Program-made: the position numbers and the translations under genes | In this document: piece by piece, positions 1 through 6,464 of the stretch | Layout of the letters: every line of letters starts with the position of its first letter | How positions within the stretch are numbered: the stretch's first letter is position 1 | The notes under the pieces: model-generated | Database searches by the model: none | The model's input: the letters and a program-made list of their open reading frames with translations, nothing else | Told to the model about the DNA's origin: nothing | NCBI GenBank assembly: GCA_030635025.1 | Contig: DAOVZQ010000151.1 | Coordinates: 1-6,621, forward strand | DNA length: 6,621 bases | Reading direction: 5' to 3' | Origin: a bacterium | GTDB taxonomy: Bacteria; Krumholzibacteriota; Krumholzibacteriia; LZORAL124-64-63

Positions 1-699
1 GCCACAGACTTTACACGTGTAAACTACGACCTGAAATGGCGAGCTCGTGGCGGCTGAGACTTCAGCATCCGGGGCGAGTTTCTCCGCCAGATCATTCAGC
101 GCGGCGAGAATCAATTCCGCGCGATCCAGATCTCGTACCGTCGATCCCTTCCGCGAGGCCCGCTTGCGGATCGTTTCGAGCAGGGCTTCACGACGGGCAT
201 ATTGTTCAGCCGTATACTTTGTATTTACCGAGATCTGAATATCCGTTGGGGCCGAGTCCACGGTTGATCCAGCCAAGTCCAGCGTAGATTGCCCTACCGC
301 TTGCGGCGACTGACGAACCCGCAGCCGCACCGCCCGTACCTTCTGCTCCAGAGTCCGGCTGGTCGATTGCTTGGCCGTAGTGATCCACTTCGCTTCACTC
401 GTAGGGGTAGCCACCTTGGCCACCTCCCGCGCCTTGGTCCACCCCAGCTCGCCGGACGCAACCGACCGACGCAACTGCGGCAACTCTTCAAGCGCCCCCG
501 CCAACCGAACAAACTGCGAAGTTTTGCTGGGAGTAAACCCGAGCGCCTCGGCCGCATAAGCCTGAATCGACGAGTACCCGAGATCCCGATACAACTTGCG
601 ACTCAGAATCTCACCGAATAAAAGCACGGCGCTCTTTTCAGCCCGTTGGAGTTCACGCAAAGCAGCTTCGAGACGAGCATGAATATCATTAGCGGCCAT
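1..699 (-). CDS. DUF222/HNH endonuclease family protein (3' part beyond window)
   Basis: The frame is open from an ATG at 697-699 to the window edge, giving 233 residues without a stop, so the C-terminus is missing. The N-terminal part is charged and helical. Residues 40-110 (around LGYSSIQAYAAEALGF, then SGELGWTKAREVAKV) match the helical region typical of DUF222/HNH proteins, as I recall the family. A second helical stretch spans about 163-210 (YTAEQYARREALLETI, DLDRAELILAAL). The visible part ends with a CxxC pair (C229, C232), which in this family usually starts a zinc-binding segment just before the HNH nuclease motif. The HNH motif itself would lie outside, so nuclease function is inferred. 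A GGGAG ribosome binding site lies at 707-711, 7 bases before the ATG. No partner gene is adjacent in the window. The family is often multicopy and of unknown biological role. Confidence 0.75.
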   Translation of the reverse strand, partial: MAANDIHARLEAALRELQRAEKSAVLLFGEILSRKLYRDLGYSSIQAYAAEALGFTPSKTSQFVRLAGALEELPQLRRSVASGELGWTKAREVAKVATPTSEAKWITTAKQSTSRTLEQKVRAVRLRVRQSPQAVGQSTLDLAGSTVDSAPTDIQISVNTKYTAEQYARREALLETIRKRASRKGSTVRDLDRAELILAALNDLAEKLAPDAEVSAATSSPFQVVVYTCKVCG

Positions 700-745
700 A
701 AGCAAACTCCCATAAAACGAGCGGTTCGCGGGAGGGCGAAACGAG

Positions 746-799
746 TGTTACCTATGCATGTAATATAGCTCAATAATACTCATCGAGCAACATGTAACA
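746..799. repeat. Nested inverted repeats over the HNH-gene promoter (possible operator)
   Basis: The outer arms TGTTAC (746-751) and GTAACA (794-799) are perfect inverted repeats. The inner arms GCTCAAT (768-774) and ATCGAGC (782-788) match at 6 of 7 positions around a 7-base centre. The inner arms overlap the candidate -10 box and the spacer, which is where a repressor or self-regulating DNA-binding protein would sit. The function is inference, and short repeats arise readily in AT-rich DNA. Confidence 0.35.
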
Positions 800-800
800 A
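773..800 (-). promoter_or_regulatory. Candidate sigma70-type promoter for the HNH-family gene
   Basis: On the minus strand a TTGTTA -35 box (795-800) and a TATTAT -10 box (773-778) are separated by 16 bases, in a markedly AT-rich island, and would start transcription about 65 bases before the HNH-family ATG. An alternative overlapping pair, TTGCTC and TATATT with 17 bases between, lies slightly downstream. Both are by-eye matches and neither is perfect. Confidence 0.4.
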
Positions 801-984
801 ATTAATATATAACAAGATATGGGATATTTAGGGTATGGTTTATGCGCTCTGTAAACCCCCGTTCCCGTAGTAAATATCACTCCCCAATTCTCAAGCTAAG
901 GGAGTACTCGTAACACTATAGATTTCTCATCTATGGGAATCCCGTTAGCAACATTACAAGTCTACGAACAGGGGCGTCTCTTGA

Positions 985-2679
985 TCAGTACCCCCCCGCC
1001 ATCCCATCCTTCCGAGACTCACTCGCCCCGTAATAAACACCCTGCTCCGAATCCCACAAAATCGCCTGATACCCCCCAAACGATCCCACATTCACCTGCA
1101 CCCGATGCCCCATCTCCGACAAATCCCTCATAACCTCGTAATCGACGCCCGTCTCCAGACTCAACACCCCGCCATTGGTCATGATCGACCCCGTCGGCTC
1201 GCTCGATCCCACGTGTAAAATTCGCGGCGCGTCACCCGCCTCCTGCAGGTTCATGCCGAAGTCCACCAGGTTGATTATTATCTGCGCATGAGCCTGGGGC
1301 TGTGTGCCGCCGCCCATCACGCCGAAGCTCAGCCAGGGCTCGCCGTCGCGCGTGGCGAAGGCGGGGATGATAGTGTGGAAGGGGCGCTTACCCGGTTCGT
1401 ACACGTTGGCGTCGCCGCGCTTCAGGCTGAACAGCTCACCGCGATCCTGCAGACTGAATCCCAGCCCCTCGGGGCACACGCCGCTGCCCATGCCCCGGTA
1501 GTTGCTCTGGATCAACGAGATCATGTTGCCGTTCGCGTCTGCGACCGTGAGGTAGATCGTGTCGCCTTCGTACAGGGCGGGGTTGCCGGCGTCGAGGCGG
1601 CGCGCAGCGCGGTCGGGGTTGATCAGGGCGCGGCGTTCATCGGCATAGGCTTTCGAGATCAGGCCGGCGACGGGTACGTCGGCGAACTCGGGATCGGTAT
1701 AGAACTTCGCCCGGTCCTCGAAGGCTAGTTTCTTCGATTCCGTAAAGGCATGGATGTATTCGCGGCTAGCAAAACCCATCCCCGCCACGTCGAAGCCTTC
1801 GAGCAGGTTGAGGATCTGCAGCGCGGCGATGCCCTGTCCGTTGGGCGGCAGCTCCCATACATCCACGCCCCGGTAATTGGTCGAGACGGGATCGACCCAC
1901 TCGCTGCGATGGGCGGCCAGATCCTCGTAGGTCAGGAAGCCGCCGGCGTCCTTCATGGTCTTCGCGATGGTGCGGGCCATGTCGCCCTTGTAATAAACGT
2001 CGCGACCTTCGCGGCCTATACGCTCCAGCGTTTCGGCCAACATTGGATTGGTCCACATCTCGCCCTTGGCCGGCGCGCGCCCGTCGCGCGTGAAGGCCTC
2101 GCGGAAGCCGGGGTACTCGATGCGGCTGCCCACGCTCAACTGCCAGTAATAGGCGATCAACTCGGAGACGGGGAAACCCTCGCGGGCGTAGCGCACCGCC
2201 GGCGCCATCAGATCCGACATGGGGAGCTTGCCGAACTTGCCGTGCAGTTCAAACCAGCCGTCCACGCATCCGGGCACCGAAATGGGCAGCGGACCGTAGG
2301 GCGGTACGAACTCCAAACCACGGCGCTCGAATTCCTCGATGGTGAGCGACATGGGGGAGCGCCCGCTGGCGTTCAAACCGTGCAGCTTCCGCTTGTCCGC
2401 ATCCCAGACGATGGCGAACAGGTCGCCGCCGATCCCGTTGCCCGTCGGCTCCATCAAACCGAGCGCCGCGTTGGCCGCGATGGCCGCGTCGACCGCGCTG
2501 CCGCCGGCCTTCAGGATGTCGATCGCGATCTGGGTGGCCAGGGGTTGGCTGGTACAGGCCATTCCGTGGGGGGCGATCACCTCCGAGCGGGTGGCGAAGG
2601 CGCGGCCGGTGATGCGGTCGGCAGCGGTTGCGCTGACGGCGAGTAGGGCGATCAGGATGATCAGAACGATCTGACGCAT
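985..2679 (-). CDS. ggt: Secreted gamma-glutamyltransferase-like acylase (YwrD-type, N-terminal nucleophile hydrolase)
   Basis: This is a 564-residue member of the GGT family, of normal length. Family enzymes cleave gamma-glutamyl amides such as glutathione and transfer or hydrolyse the acyl group. Residues 1-19 are a signal peptide (hydrophobic core LIILIALLAV, AxA site at 17-19), so the enzyme should be exported. Residues 38-95 carry the family hallmark (SQPLAT, GGSAVDAAIAAN, GNGIGGD). T374 in GDTIYLTVAD aligns with the autocatalytic Thr of E. coli GGT; cleavage there would give mature chains of about 354 and 191 residues. SNYRGMGSG (392-400) and the GGGTQPQ loop (456-462) fit the substrate and oxyanion sites. 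The IYLTVAD and LIQSNY wording resembles the YwrD-like branch. That branch has NASGRSP (103-109) where classical GGTs have FREMAP, so glutathione may not be the substrate. The start at MRQI is chosen over an upstream frame extension because it has the signal peptide and a GGGGAG site at 2685-2690. The gene appears monocistronic. Confidence 0.9.
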   Translation of the reverse strand: MRQIVLIILIALLAVSATAADRITGRAFATRSEVIAPHGMACTSQPLATQIAIDILKAGGSAVDAAIAANAALGLMEPTGNGIGGDLFAIVWDADKRKLHGLNASGRSPMSLTIEEFERRGLEFVPPYGPLPISVPGCVDGWFELHGKFGKLPMSDLMAPAVRYAREGFPVSELIAYYWQLSVGSRIEYPGFREAFTRDGRAPAKGEMWTNPMLAETLERIGREGRDVYYKGDMARTIAKTMKDAGGFLTYEDLAAHRSEWVDPVSTNYRGVDVWELPPNGQGIAALQILNLLEGFDVAGMGFASREYIHAFTESKKLAFEDRAKFYTDPEFADVPVAGLISKAYADERRALINPDRAARRLDAGNPALYEGDTIYLTVADANGNMISLIQSNYRGMGSGVCPEGLGFSLQDRGELFSLKRGDANVYEPGKRPFHTIIPAFATRDGEPWLSFGVMGGGTQPQAHAQIIINLVDFGMNLQEAGDAPRILHVGSSEPTGSIMTNGGVLSLETGVDYEVMRDLSEMGHRVQVNVGSFGGYQAILWDSEQGVYYGASESRKDGMAGGY

Positions 2680-2715
2680 GGCGGCTCCCCGGCTGTGGTC
2701 TTGAGTGGCCACCGG

Positions 2716-2744
2716 AGCATAGCGGGATGGGAGGATCGCGTCAA
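2716..2744 (-). promoter_or_regulatory. Probable sigma70-type promoter of the GGT-like gene
   Basis: On the minus strand TTGACG (2739-2744) and TATGCT (2716-2721) are separated by exactly 17 bases. They match the consensus at 5 of 6 and 4 of 6 positions. Transcription would start near 2709, leaving a leader of about 30 bases that contains the GGGGAG ribosome binding site. This also supports the MRQI start, because the longer upstream reading frame would place the promoter inside the coding sequence. Confidence 0.55.
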
Positions 2745-2808
2745 AGCACACGATAAGTAGGATATACCGCCGGGTGAATACCTCGTATACCGGCAGCCCA
2801 GATGTGAG

Positions 2809-2837
2809 TTGATGAAACACGAGATACGGCCTACAAA
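2809..2837 (+). promoter_or_regulatory. Weak candidate promoter for the HDOD gene
   Basis: TTGATG (2809-2814) and TACAAA (2832-2837) are spaced by 17 bases, each matching the sigma70 consensus at 4 of 6 positions. This would give a leader of about 125 bases that includes the dyad, tandem repeat and hairpins at 2866-2945. A TATACA at 2855-2860 is an alternative -10 box but lacks a good -35 partner. The match is poor and the promoter could use another sigma factor. Confidence 0.25.
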
Positions 2838-2865
2838 ATCAGCATTATTTAACATATACAAAGAA

Positions 2866-2878
2866 CTTAATGATTAAG
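2866..2878. repeat. 13-bp perfect dyad (possible operator) upstream of HDOD gene
   Basis: CTTAAT and ATTAAG flank a single central G, forming a perfect palindrome in the AT-rich half of the divergent intergenic region, about 90 bases before the HDOD start. Size and symmetry suit a dimeric regulator, but no other copy occurs at the GGT promoter and the regulator is unknown. Confidence 0.35.
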
Positions 2879-2924
2879 GGTTTTCCTGACGGGTCGAATG
2901 AGGGTTTTTCTGATGACGAATCGA
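2877..2924 (+). repeat. Two tandem 24-bp imperfect repeats in the HDOD leader
   Basis: Units at 2877-2900 and 2901-2924 both begin AGGGTTTT, continue with CTGA after one mismatch, and end with a CGAAT element when one small gap is allowed. About 18 positions agree. The GGGTTTT core of either copy can pair with AAAACCC at 2928-2934, so the repeat also offers two competing partners for one downstream segment. Confidence 0.5.
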
Positions 2925-2945
2925 CTGAAAACCCGCCCTTTTCAG
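2925..2945 (+). promoter_or_regulatory. Perfect 7-bp stem-loop in the HDOD leader
   Basis: CTGAAAA (2925-2931) and TTTTCAG (2939-2945) form a perfect stem around the loop CCCGCCC. The left arm overlaps GAAAACCC (2927-2934), which pairs perfectly with GGGTTTTC at 2878-2885, so the two structures exclude each other. No T-run follows, so it is not a classical terminator. The stem ends 22 bases before the HDOD start, so it could affect translation initiation. It matches no riboswitch class that I recognise. Confidence 0.4.
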
Positions 2946-2967
2946 GCTTAATTGGATGTGATGTAAA

Positions 2968-3804
2968 GTGCTTACGAAAACTCAACCCATGGCGGGGGCT
3001 CTGGTCCTTCCCGTCAATCCCGACACGCCGGTCACCTTGCTCAAGGTGCTGGACGATCCCACTGTTGGCGCTGACGCACTGTTGCCCACCGTCGAGTGCG
3101 ACGTGAATCTTACGGCCGGGCTCCTGCGCATCTGCAATTCGTGTCTCTTTGCCGGCAATCGCGAGATCGGTTCGGTGCGTGAGGCGCTGGTGCGCGTCGG
3201 CAACCTGAACTTCGCGCGCATCGCCTTTATCGTCTGTCTCGAACCCGTCTTTTCCCGCGAGATGACCGGTTACGGGATGGGTTCCAACGATCTCTGGCAT
3301 CACAGCTTGGCCGTCGCATACGCGTCGTCTCGCTTCGCTGTGGAAATGGGTGTGGAGCGGTTGAAGGAACGCGCCTTCACGGCCGGCATCCTGCATGACA
3401 TCGGTAAGCTCGTCATGGACGAGGCGATCGCCGAGCGGAGTAGCGATGACCCATCCCCGCATTTCGAACCCGAAATGGAGCGTGGGCTCATGGGTATGGA
3501 CCATGCGGAAACCGGGGGAGGTATTCTGGACGATTGGCAGTTGCCCACCGAAGTGGTCGACGCCGTGCGGCATCACCATGATGAAGACTATGCCGGGAAC
3601 AACCTGGAGATCATTCGGGCCGTCCATGCCGCCGACAGGGTGGTCAATGTAGCTCATGGCCATTTGAAGCCGTCGGACGAGGAGGACTCTTTTACCGGCT
3701 TCGAGGCATGGAAACTATCGGCCGACCTCATAGAGGATATCCGCTCCACCATCGCTCAGGCCGGCAGCGACATTCTCCCCGTTCTGTTGGCACGGCGGCG
3801 CTGA
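2968..3804 (+). CDS. HDOD/HD-domain signalling protein with intact metal-ligand residues
   Basis: This is a 278-residue single-domain protein with no signal peptide or membrane segment, so it is cytoplasmic. Residues 20-95 form the helical HDOD front half (LKVLDDP, LTAGLLRICNS, SVREALVRVGNLNFARI). The rest is HD-like: H112 in LWHHSLAVA, H143-D144 with K147 in LHDIGK, H179 in DHAETGG, H203-H204 in VRHHHDED and D223 in HAADRV. This order matches the metal ligands of HD-GYP phosphodiesterases. The GYP motif itself is absent. HDOD proteins are usually regulatory and many have lost these residues, so whether this one is an enzyme is open. The first possible start is GTG 2968, because a TGA lies at 2959-2961; ATG 2989 is an alternative, and neither has a clear ribosome binding site. 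There is no response-regulator or GGDEF partner in the window. It is divergent from the GGT-like gene and convergent with the hydroxylase operon. Confidence 0.85.
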   Translation: MLTKTQPMAGALVLPVNPDTPVTLLKVLDDPTVGADALLPTVECDVNLTAGLLRICNSCLFAGNREIGSVREALVRVGNLNFARIAFIVCLEPVFSREMTGYGMGSNDLWHHSLAVAYASSRFAVEMGVERLKERAFTAGILHDIGKLVMDEAIAERSSDDPSPHFEPEMERGLMGMDHAETGGGILDDWQLPTEVVDAVRHHHDEDYAGNNLEIIRAVHAADRVVNVAHGHLKPSDEEDSFTGFEAWKLSADLIEDIRSTIAQAGSDILPVLLARRR

Positions 3805-3846
3805 CGTATCAGGCCGGCCAGAGTCGATGAATCGAGACCGGCGTCA
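3802..3846. terminator. Imperfect hairpin between convergent genes (possible bidirectional terminator)
   Basis: The 72-base spacer between the HDOD stop and the large-subunit stop holds GCCGG (3813-3817) pairing with CCGGC (3838-3842). Inside it, TCGA (3824-3827) pairs with TCGA (3832-3835) across a TGAA loop. Outer TGAC/GTCA arms (3802-3805 and 3843-3846) can extend it. There is no T-run on either side and the internal loop is unequal, so intrinsic termination is only a suggestion. Confidence 0.3.
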
Positions 3847-3876
3847 TACGGATGATCTGGCCGTTGCCGTCGCAGA

Positions 3877-6000
3877 TCAACCGTCTCCCCGTAATCTCTC
3901 CTCGATCGGCAGCTCTCGGATTCGTTGTCCGGTCGCGGCGAACACCGCGTTAAGCACCGCCGGCGCCGTCGGCGGGAATACCGGTTCGCCCACGCCGCCC
4001 ATGTCGGCGTCGGTTTCCAGGAGATGGCACTCCACTTCCGGCATTTCGGACAGCCGCAGCGGATCGTAGTCGTCGAAGTTGCCTTCGAGCACGCGGCCGC
4101 GATCGAAAGTGATCCGCTCGCGCAGCAGGACGCTCAGGCCCATGGCCACGCCGCCTTCCATCTGGGCGCGCACGGCGTTGGGATTCACCGCCAGGGCGCA
4201 GTCCAGCACACTGACGATCCGGTGTACGCGAAGACGTCCCTTGGTAACCGACACTTCGGCCATCTGGGCGCCGTAGCTGCCGAAACAGGCATGACAGGCG
4301 ATGCCGAGCGATCGGCCTGGCTGCGACGGGTGCGGCCAGCCCGAGCGCGCGGCCGCCTCGGTCAGCACACGGCGCAGGCGCGAATCGTCGGGCAGCACGT
4401 CCAGCCGGAACTCCACGGGATCACGTCCGGCCGCCGCGGCCAGTTCGTCCATGAAGCACTCGTTGACCAGAGCGTTCTGGGCGTCGTAGACCGAGCGCAA
4501 CCACCCCAGGTTTATCGGCGCATCCACCGGGACGTGGGTGGCGCGGAAGTGGGCGGGCCGGTAGTCGACATCATCGATGCCGCTCATGGCGCCCCGGTCG
4601 GCGCCTGTCCGGTTCGGATCGGGGAAGCGCTGCGCCGTGATCGAGGGGGTTACGGTCTTGTGGGACCAGGTCGTCAGCCGGCCGTCGGCGTCGAGTCCGG
4701 CCTGCAGTCGATGCAGACTGGCGGGCCGGTAGAACTCATGACGCATCTCGTCCTCGCGTGACCACACGACCTGAACCGGTGCACCGATCTCCTTCGAGAC
4801 GAGCGCGCCCTCGATCGCGTAATCGGGGAGCAGGCGACGACCGAAGGCGCTGCCGGCATACGTCGATTTCATGTGGACGTCGGCGGTATCCAGTCCTATC
4901 GCCTCGGCCACGGCTCGCGCCACCCATCCGGGCGCCTGGGTCGGGCCTTCCACGTCGCAAGTCCCGTCGTGGACGTGAACGGTGCAACTCGACGGCTCCA
5001 TTACGGCATGGGCGATGAAGGGGAGGCGGTATTCCGCCTCAAGTACTTTGGATGCGGAGGCCAACCCCGTATCCACATCGCCTTCGTTGCGTGTGACGAA
5101 GCCCTTATCGTCGGCTTTCCCAGCCATGAGCGACCAGTAGGCCGCCGAGTCCGTACGGTCACCGGACTCCTCCCATTCCACTCGCAGGGCGTCGCGACCC
5201 CTGAAGGCGCTCCAGGTGTCGTTGGCCAATACGGCCACGCTGGTTTCGAGGGTCACGACCCGGGTCACGCCCGGTATCGCCAGGGCTGCTGCGTCGTCAA
5301 CCGAGCCCACCTTGCCGTCGAGCGACGGACAGCGGGCGAAGGCCGCCCTTAGCAGACCGGGGCGGGCCAGGTCGAATCCGAACACGGCCCGGCCGAGTAC
5401 CTTGTCGCGCGTATCGCGGCGGGGCGTTTCGTGTCCCACCAGCGTGTAGTCGGCGCGATCCTTCAGAACGGGGCTTTCGGGGACGGGCAGGTCGGAGGCC
5501 TGGGCGACCAACTCGCCGTAGGGAATGCTCTTGCCCAATTTCTTGTGCATGACCGCGCCGTTCTCGGCTTTGCAATCGCTCGGTACGTAGCTCATGCGCG
5601 AGCAATACGCGCCGACAAGCATCTCGCGCGCGGCCGCGGCGGCCTCCCGCAAAGGCTGCCAGCTCATGCGCATGCTGCTGCTGCCGCCGGTGACGTTGTC
5701 GCCGTACTTGCTCTCCCAGATCGGAACCGCCACGTCGACCCGGTCGGTCGTGACGCAGAGTTCTTCGGCGACGACCAGGGCCAACGACGTCATGGCGCCC
5801 TGTCCGAGCTCGTTCCAGGTGAATTGCAGGGTGACGCGCCCATCCGTACCGACGGCCACGAGCACGCCGGATTCGAGTATGTCCGCTTCGGAAGCCGTAA
5901 CGTTGCGCCAGGGCAACGCCGTGCCCACGACCAGCGCGCCGGCGGCCAGGGACGTGTTGCGCAGGAAGCGTCGCCGACTCAGATTCACGGTCGCACTCAT
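3877..6000 (-). CDS. iorB: Molybdopterin-binding large subunit, isoquinoline 1-oxidoreductase/xanthine dehydrogenase type, Tat-exported
   Basis: This 707-residue protein matches the molybdenum subunit of IorAB-type hydroxylases, which oxidise aldehydes or N-heterocycles using water as oxygen donor. A twin-arginine signal (SRRRFLRNT, residues 8-16, followed by a hydrophobic stretch to about 30) predicts export of the folded enzyme. The family landmarks appear in order: NELGQGAMTSLALVVAEEL (63-81), GGSSSMRM (105-112), ATP-like hammerhead LGRAVFGFDLARPGLL (202-217), MEPSSCTVHV (334-343), the cofactor loop YAGSAFGRR (381-389), LRSVYDAQNALVNECFMDEL (501-520) and GVGEPVFPPTAP (669-680). E672 of GVGEP is the catalytic Glu of the family. 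The usual GGGFGRR loop reads GSAFGRR here. Its ATG overlaps the small-subunit stop as ATGA, with AGGAGG at 6006-6011. No FAD or cytochrome subunit and no XdhC/CoxI-type maturation gene lies in the window. The substrate cannot be read from sequence; the gene name is by family resemblance only. Confidence 0.9.
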   Translation of the reverse strand: MSATVNLSRRRFLRNTSLAAGALVVGTALPWRNVTASEADILESGVLVAVGTDGRVTLQFTWNELGQGAMTSLALVVAEELCVTTDRVDVAVPIWESKYGDNVTGGSSSMRMSWQPLREAAAAAREMLVGAYCSRMSYVPSDCKAENGAVMHKKLGKSIPYGELVAQASDLPVPESPVLKDRADYTLVGHETPRRDTRDKVLGRAVFGFDLARPGLLRAAFARCPSLDGKVGSVDDAAALAIPGVTRVVTLETSVAVLANDTWSAFRGRDALRVEWEESGDRTDSAAYWSLMAGKADDKGFVTRNEGDVDTGLASASKVLEAEYRLPFIAHAVMEPSSCTVHVHDGTCDVEGPTQAPGWVARAVAEAIGLDTADVHMKSTYAGSAFGRRLLPDYAIEGALVSKEIGAPVQVVWSREDEMRHEFYRPASLHRLQAGLDADGRLTTWSHKTVTPSITAQRFPDPNRTGADRGAMSGIDDVDYRPAHFRATHVPVDAPINLGWLRSVYDAQNALVNECFMDELAAAAGRDPVEFRLDVLPDDSRLRRVLTEAAARSGWPHPSQPGRSLGIACHACFGSYGAQMAEVSVTKGRLRVHRIVSVLDCALAVNPNAVRAQMEGGVAMGLSVLLRERITFDRGRVLEGNFDDYDPLRLSEMPEVECHLLETDADMGGVGEPVFPPTAPAVLNAVFAATGQRIRELPIEERLRGDG

Positions 6001-6461
6001 GGCTTCCTCCTCTCGGCCGCCACATGGATCGCGCCGCGGATTCGCTGATAGGTCCCGCAGCGACAGATCATGTCCGACATCTCACGATCGATATCCGCGT
6101 CCGTTGGTTCGGGGTTGCTTTCGAGTAGCGAAACCGTCTGCAGGATAAAGCCCGGCTGACAAAACCCGCACTGAGGCACGTCGCCCTCAATCCAGGCCTG
6201 CTGGACCGGGTGCTCACCATCGACCGACAGGCCCTCGATGGTTGTGATCTCGGCGTTGCCCACGTCGGCGGATGTCAGGTTGCAGGAGCGCTCGGCGATG
6301 CCGCCGATCAGCACGGTGCAGGCGCCGCATTCGGCGATGCCGCAGCCGTATTTGACGCCGTGCAGACCGATCTCCTCCCGCAGCACCCACAGCAGGGGCT
6401 TGTCGGGTTGCACGTCCACCGTGTGGACGCGCCCGTTAACTTTCAGGTCGTAGGTCGCCAT
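5997..6461 (-). CDS. iorA: [2Fe-2S] small subunit of the molybdenum hydroxylase
   Basis: This 154-residue protein has the normal length for the iron-sulfur subunit of the xanthine dehydrogenase family. The N-terminal plant-ferredoxin-like fold carries C40, C45, C48 and C60 (GCGIAECGACTV and later SC). The C-terminal helical domain carries C98, C101, C133 and C135 (QCGFCQPG and CRCGTY). All eight ligands for two [2Fe-2S] clusters are present. It relays electrons from the molybdenum site of the large subunit to an acceptor not encoded here. It has no signal peptide of its own, so it probably crosses the membrane bound to the Tat-tagged large subunit, as is usual for IorAB-type pairs. The start has AAGGAG at 6468-6473, 6 bases before the ATG. 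That site lies in the last codons of the upstream peptidase, and the stop overlaps the large-subunit start by four bases. Confidence 0.93.
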   Translation of the reverse strand: MATYDLKVNGRVHTVDVQPDKPLLWVLREEIGLHGVKYGCGIAECGACTVLIGGIAERSCNLTSADVGNAEITTIEGLSVDGEHPVQQAWIEGDVPQCGFCQPGFILQTVSLLESNPEPTDADIDREMSDMICRCGTYQRIRGAIHVAAERRKP

Positions 6462-6464
6462 CGC

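Larger units (their letters stand above)
700..984. other. AT-rich intergenic spacer, no gene seen
   Basis: This spacer separates the stop of the GGT-like gene from the start of the HNH-family gene; both are on the minus strand. It is far more AT-rich than the coding DNA, especially at about 745-850. Two small hairpins are visible: GGTTTA/TAAACC (837-842 and 852-857, 9-base loop) and ATAGAT/ATCTAT (918-923 and 929-934, 5-base loop). Either could help end the GGT transcript, but neither is followed by a T-run on the minus strand, so no terminator is called. No convincing protein or RNA gene is present. Confidence 0.6.

Noticed and set aside
294..557. 87-codon minus-strand frame inside the HNH-family gene
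   Set aside because: It is a different frame of the same strand as the HNH-family protein and is Arg/Gly-rich with no recognisable motif.
902..909. 8-bp palindrome GAGTACTC
   Set aside because: Too short and isolated to support a site; expected by chance in a few kilobases on both strands.
910..960. tRNA-like stem with a 7-base loop (ATAGA/TCTAT) in the spacer after the GGT gene
   Set aside because: There is no T-arm consensus (GTTCRA), no matching acceptor stem, and the base after the would-be anticodon is a pyrimidine.
1750..2646. 298-codon open frame on the plus strand opposite the GGT-like gene
   Set aside because: The GGT frame on the other strand has a complete, well-motivated protein; the antisense frame shows only compositional long-ORF effects of high GC content.
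2680..2820. 47-residue N-terminal extension of the GGT-like protein to an upstream ATG
   Set aside because: The extension would bury the signal peptide and contains a good -35/-10 pair; the start at 2679 has both a signal peptide and a ribosome binding site.
2870..3106. 78-codon plus-strand frame starting in the HDOD leader (repeat GFPDGSNE/GFSDDEST)
   Set aside because: It overlaps the HDOD gene out of frame for more than half its length and has no good ribosome binding site. The peptide repeat simply reflects the 24-bp DNA repeat. A short regulatory leader peptide is not excluded.
2845..3663. 272-codon open frame on the minus strand opposite the HDOD gene
   Set aside because: It is the antisense of a clear HDOD coding frame; its translation shows no recognisable domain and is rich in His and Gly as expected from an antisense GC-rich gene.
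3925..4761. 278-codon open frame on the plus strand opposite the molybdenum subunit
   Set aside because: Antisense shadow of the large subunit, with no recognisable motifs.
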